Made by a program: the position numbers and the translations under genes. The notes under the pieces are model-generated. The model was given only the letters and a program-made list of their open reading frames with translations. It was not told where the DNA came from and did not search any database. Of a stretch of 16,928 nucleotides of DNA, positions 14,665 through 16,928 are shown piece after piece (the first letter of the stretch is position 1; every line of letters begins with the position of its first letter). Source of the DNA: JBDGSM01 sp042217615 (GTDB lineage: Archaea > Nanohalarchaeota > Nanosalinia > Nanosalinales > Nanosalinaceae); NCBI GenBank assembly GCA_042217615.1, contig JBDGSI010000069.1:1-16928 (forward strand), read 5' to 3'.

Positions 14665-15714
14665 ATCGAGTATGATCTTATAATATTCACAGAAAAATAC
14701 TCTAAAAACGAATCAAAGTTGACATTTGTAGATAGAGTTCTAACTTCAGCTGCTGATAACGGGTTCGATGTTTGTGTGCTGACGTTCGATGCTGAAGTAG
14801 TTAAAAACGATATTATTGAAGTGGAGGGCGTTCCCGAACTTTTTTCCCGTATTCTTAGATCACAAGCAGACTATATCTATATGTATAATTCTTATTGGCC
14901 TAACTGGGTATTGCCTCTTTTGGGCGTGCTTTCTGGGAAGGATATTATTTATGCACCTCATTGTTCAGGATTTCATAAGCTTCAGGGGGTTGCTAAGAAT
15001 ATCGTAAAGCGAAGCAGTTTTCTATTATTTTCGGACAGGGTAACTCTCCGTTGCCTAAGCAAGTATGAAAAGGATATATATACAGAATTTTTGCCGGAAA
15101 GCAATGTATTTTATTGCCCTTATGCTATAGATGAGAAACATTTTAGCAATCTAAAACCTAAAATCGATAGCAAGCAACTTTTTTCTTTAGCTAACGCTAG
15201 AAAGTTCAAGGATGTTGAGACACAAATTAGGGCCTTATATATTGTAGAAAAAGAATATCCGGAGGCGCAGCTTAACATCATAGGAGGTTGGTCTAGTGAG
15301 GAGTATAGGGACAGAATTACTATGCTAATCGAAGATCTCAACTTAGAGGAAAATGTTGAGATACACGGCTTCGTTCCGAGGGAAAAAATGTTTGAGTTAA
15401 TGTCGAACTGTGAGGCATTCATACATGCCTCTAAATTTGAGACTCAGGGCCTTGCTATTTACGAGGCGGCTGCAGCAGGTTTTCCTATCTGTGTGAGCGA
15501 TGTTCCTGTTCATAATCAGAACTTCGAAAGATTCAAGCATCCTCAGGGAGATCATGAGGCCTTGGCAGATGATATCAAGACTATTTTCGGGATGGATGAA
15601 GAGGAGAAGCAGGAGATTTCTGAGGAGATGAGGGAGTTAGCAAAGGACTTCTCTTATGAGAAGGAGATGGAGAGGCTTAGGGAATTCTTTAAAGAACTCG
15701 ACTCTAATTGTTAG
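14665..15714 (+). CDS. Glycosyltransferase family 4 (GT-B) with a non-standard start
   Basis: The donor domain is clear: FSLANARKFKDVETQIRAL, LNIIGGWSSEEYRDRI, VEIHGFVPREKMFEL and the E-x7-E region FETQGLAIYEAAAAGFP. The N-terminal domain carries YAPHCSGFHKLQG and FYCPYAIDEKHF. The only standard in-frame start after the upstream stop is TTG at 14719 (331 residues), which has no RBS and would delete the first strand of the Rossmann fold. The frame stays open back to 14665 and reads EYDLIIFTEKYSKNESKLTF after an ATC codon, a proper GT4 N-terminus, and AGGTGAT lies 4 nt upstream. I therefore start at 14665 (349 residues), as an ATC start or an ATG changed by mutation or sequencing error. Alternatively the ATG at 14659 was once used and TAA at 14662 is a nonsense change at codon 2. 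Confidence 0.78.
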   Translation: MEYDLIIFTEKYSKNESKLTFVDRVLTSAADNGFDVCVLTFDAEVVKNDIIEVEGVPELFSRILRSQADYIYMYNSYWPNWVLPLLGVLSGKDIIYAPHCSGFHKLQGVAKNIVKRSSFLLFSDRVTLRCLSKYEKDIYTEFLPESNVFYCPYAIDEKHFSNLKPKIDSKQLFSLANARKFKDVETQIRALYIVEKEYPEAQLNIIGGWSSEEYRDRITMLIEDLNLEENVEIHGFVPREKMFELMSNCEAFIHASKFETQGLAIYEAAAAGFPICVSDVPVHNQNFERFKHPQGDHEALADDIKTIFGMDEEEKQEISEEMRELAKDFSYEKEMERLREFFKELDSNC

Positions 15715-15716
15715 TT

Positions 15717-16592
15717 ATGGTTGATGAGGTAGATTCTATTTTAGTGGTGGCCTTTGACGGACTTGACAAGAGGTTTGTTGAGAAATACGGCTTGAATAAT
15801 ATTCAACAGGAAGAGTTTGGTTCTATTGAGAACTCTGAGGATGTCGAAAAAATAATGACTCCCGAACTTTTTGCTTCATTTGTAACTGGCAAGCCTACTG
15901 AAGAGCACGGTATAAGGGACAGGGGGAAGTGGAACAAGGAGTTTTTGAATAAGTACGAGAGTGTCCTGAATCCATTGAATCTTTTGAGCATGAAGAGGTT
16001 TTTCAAGGTATTTCCTTCAGTGTCTCAGGATGGAGTAACTCTTGAAGACCACGAACATGAAACTCTCTTCGAGAAGTTCGAGAAATCAAAAAGTTTGTTT
16101 GTTCCTACTGTTTCTCCCTCTGTAACCCAAAAAGTTAACTGGGAGCATGCTACTGCTGTGAGGAATCCTGCATTGGATATGGATGAAGCTCTTGAATTTA
16201 TTGAAAGAGAATTTGTGTGGAGGAAAAAAGTCTTGATGGAGGAATTGGATAGACAGCATAATTTCTTGATGTGTCATATTTTTTATCCTGACCATATCCA
16301 GCATCATTTTCAGGACTGGGAGATGTCTGAAGAGAGGAAGAAGAGCCTTTATGAGGAGATGGATGAATTTGCAGGCGAGATTCTGGAAAAAGCAGATTTG
16401 AACTACGACTGTATTATTTTCATGTCAGATCATGGGTTCGCAAGTAAAGATGGAGAGGGTCATAACCAGCATGCTTTCTACAGTTCTAATGTAGAGCTGT
16501 TCCCTGATAAAGAGCCTAAAATAACAGATTTCTTCGGTAGGTTAACAGAGTTAGGGAAGACGGATAAGATTACAAGCGAGCTTGATATCTAG
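15717..16592 (+). CDS. AlkP-superfamily phosphodiesterase/phosphatase-like enzyme
   Basis: A 292-residue protein of the alkaline phosphatase fold, closest in motifs to type I phosphodiesterase/nucleotide pyrophosphatases. Metal-binding Asp14 lies in LVVAFDGLD and nucleophile Thr48 in MTPELFASFVTG. The second metal set is D192 and H196 in YPDHIQHH, D238-H239 in MSDHGF, and H249/H252 in GHNQHAFYS. All expected ligands are present, so it should be active. No signal peptide or membrane segment is visible, placing it in the cytoplasm, which fits work on nucleotide-sugar or lipid-linked intermediates. I use the ATG at 15717, 2 bp after the preceding stop; a TTG at 15708 is in frame but less likely. 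No clear RBS, so coupling to the upstream gene is probable. Substrate unknown. Confidence 0.82.
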   Translation: MVDEVDSILVVAFDGLDKRFVEKYGLNNIQQEEFGSIENSEDVEKIMTPELFASFVTGKPTEEHGIRDRGKWNKEFLNKYESVLNPLNLLSMKRFFKVFPSVSQDGVTLEDHEHETLFEKFEKSKSLFVPTVSPSVTQKVNWEHATAVRNPALDMDEALEFIEREFVWRKKVLMEELDRQHNFLMCHIFYPDHIQHHFQDWEMSEERKKSLYEEMDEFAGEILEKADLNYDCIIFMSDHGFASKDGEGHNQHAFYSSNVELFPDKEPKITDFFGRLTELGKTDKITSELDI

Positions 16593-16599
16593 TGATAGA

Positions 16600-16928
16600 A
16601 TGAGACAAAGTAAACCGAATATAATGGTTTTCTTGTTGGATACTGCTACAGCCCAGAGCTTCGGATGTTACGGTAACGATAGGGATGTAACTCCGTTCAT
16701 GGATGAGATGGCCGAATCTGGAGTTAGATACGAAAATGCTTTCGCTAACTCTATTTACAGTCTGCCTTCCTATGCCTCGGTTTTTACTGGGGGATATCCT
16801 ACTGAGCATGGAGCGATTGACTGGGATAGCAGGATAGAGGATAACAAGCTGGTTCAAGGCCTTAATGAAAACGGTTACAATACTATTGCACTTTCGAATC
16901 ATCTCATATCGAATACTTATGGTTTCGG
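16600..16928 (+). CDS. Sulfatase-family protein, N-terminal part (cut by the window edge)
   Basis: Open from the ATG at 16600 to the end of the window (109 codons). It reads SKPNIMVFLLDTATAQSFGC (metal-binding Asp14), then VTPFMDEMAESGVRYENAFA and NSIYSLPSYASVFTGGYPTEHGAID. This is the sulfatase N-terminal region: the 'SLPSYASVFTG' block aligns with C-x-P-S-R-x4-TG, with Ser54 in the catalytic position and Tyr instead of Arg at 58. The fragment is 7 bp downstream of the AlkP-type gene and is probably co-transcribed. It is more typical of sulfatases than the member at 10931, which lacks the Pro at the third motif position. The later metal ligands are outside the window. Confidence 0.85.
   Translation, partial: MRQSKPNIMVFLLDTATAQSFGCYGNDRDVTPFMDEMAESGVRYENAFANSIYSLPSYASVFTGGYPTEHGAIDWDSRIEDNKLVQGLNENGYNTIALSNHLISNTYGF

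Noticed and set aside
1..16928. tRNA, rRNA, riboswitch or transposase genes.
   Set aside because: No cloverleaf-like arrangement, conserved rRNA stretch or transposase motif was recognised by eye on either strand; a covariance-model search would be needed to exclude small RNAs.

Overview
The window looks archaeal. It carries the start of an Orc1/Cdc6 initiator gene, ORB-type origin repeats, TATA boxes about 26 nt upstream of leaderless start codons, GGAGGTG/AGGTGAT-type ribosome binding sites and a secreted protein rich in N-glycosylation sequons. The proteins are rich in Glu/Asp but keep a lot of Lys, and GC swings from about 30% to about 60% between genes. A halophilic DPANN archaeon of the nanohaloarchaeal kind would fit, but no rRNA or other phylogenetic marker is present, so that placement is inference.

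Layout. (1) 1-391, minus: 5' part of orc1/cdc6, whose Walker A lysine is followed directly by the N-terminus of an intein; the rest lies outside the window. (2) 392-983: no convincing gene; at least four ORB-like repeats surround an AT-rich stretch with a perfect palindrome, so I call it a candidate replication origin. (3) 984-1124, plus: a 46-residue membrane peptide with its own TATA box. (4) 1086-5249, minus: a 1387-residue exported protein with a beta-propeller-like N-terminus, a peptidase C25 (gingipain)-like domain lacking both catalytic residues, and a C-terminal beta-sandwich region. (5) 5288-16928, mainly plus: a surface-glycan locus with five GT-B (GT4-like) and two GT-A (GT2) glycosyltransferases, an FkbM methyltransferase on the minus strand, and three alkaline-phosphatase/sulfatase-superfamily proteins. 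One AAA ATPase of the DUF4143 type (6490-7725) sits in it with its own promoter.

From 7808 to 12672 five genes (GT2, GT4, GT4, sulfatase-like, GT2) are joined by ATGA/TTGA or 14-bp overlaps and are probably one operon. A second block starts at 13526 from a promoter shared with the divergent FkbM gene. It runs through two glycosyltransferases into an AlkP-type enzyme and a sulfatase-like gene cut by the window edge. Inferred role: assembly and decoration (methyl, and phospho- or sulfo-type groups) of a surface glycan, possibly the N-glycan placed on exported proteins such as the neighbouring 1387-residue one.

The points most worth a second look are the P-loop intein in the initiator next to a recognisable origin, the catalytically dead C25-like protein with a composition break at its domain boundary, a glycosyltransferase whose reading frame has only an ATC codon at the place an RBS points to, a tandem 24-bp duplication that makes a symmetric divergent promoter, and regularly spaced 11-bp elements ahead of the ATPase gene. 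A 27-N assembly gap at 10206-10232 interrupts one glycosyltransferase.
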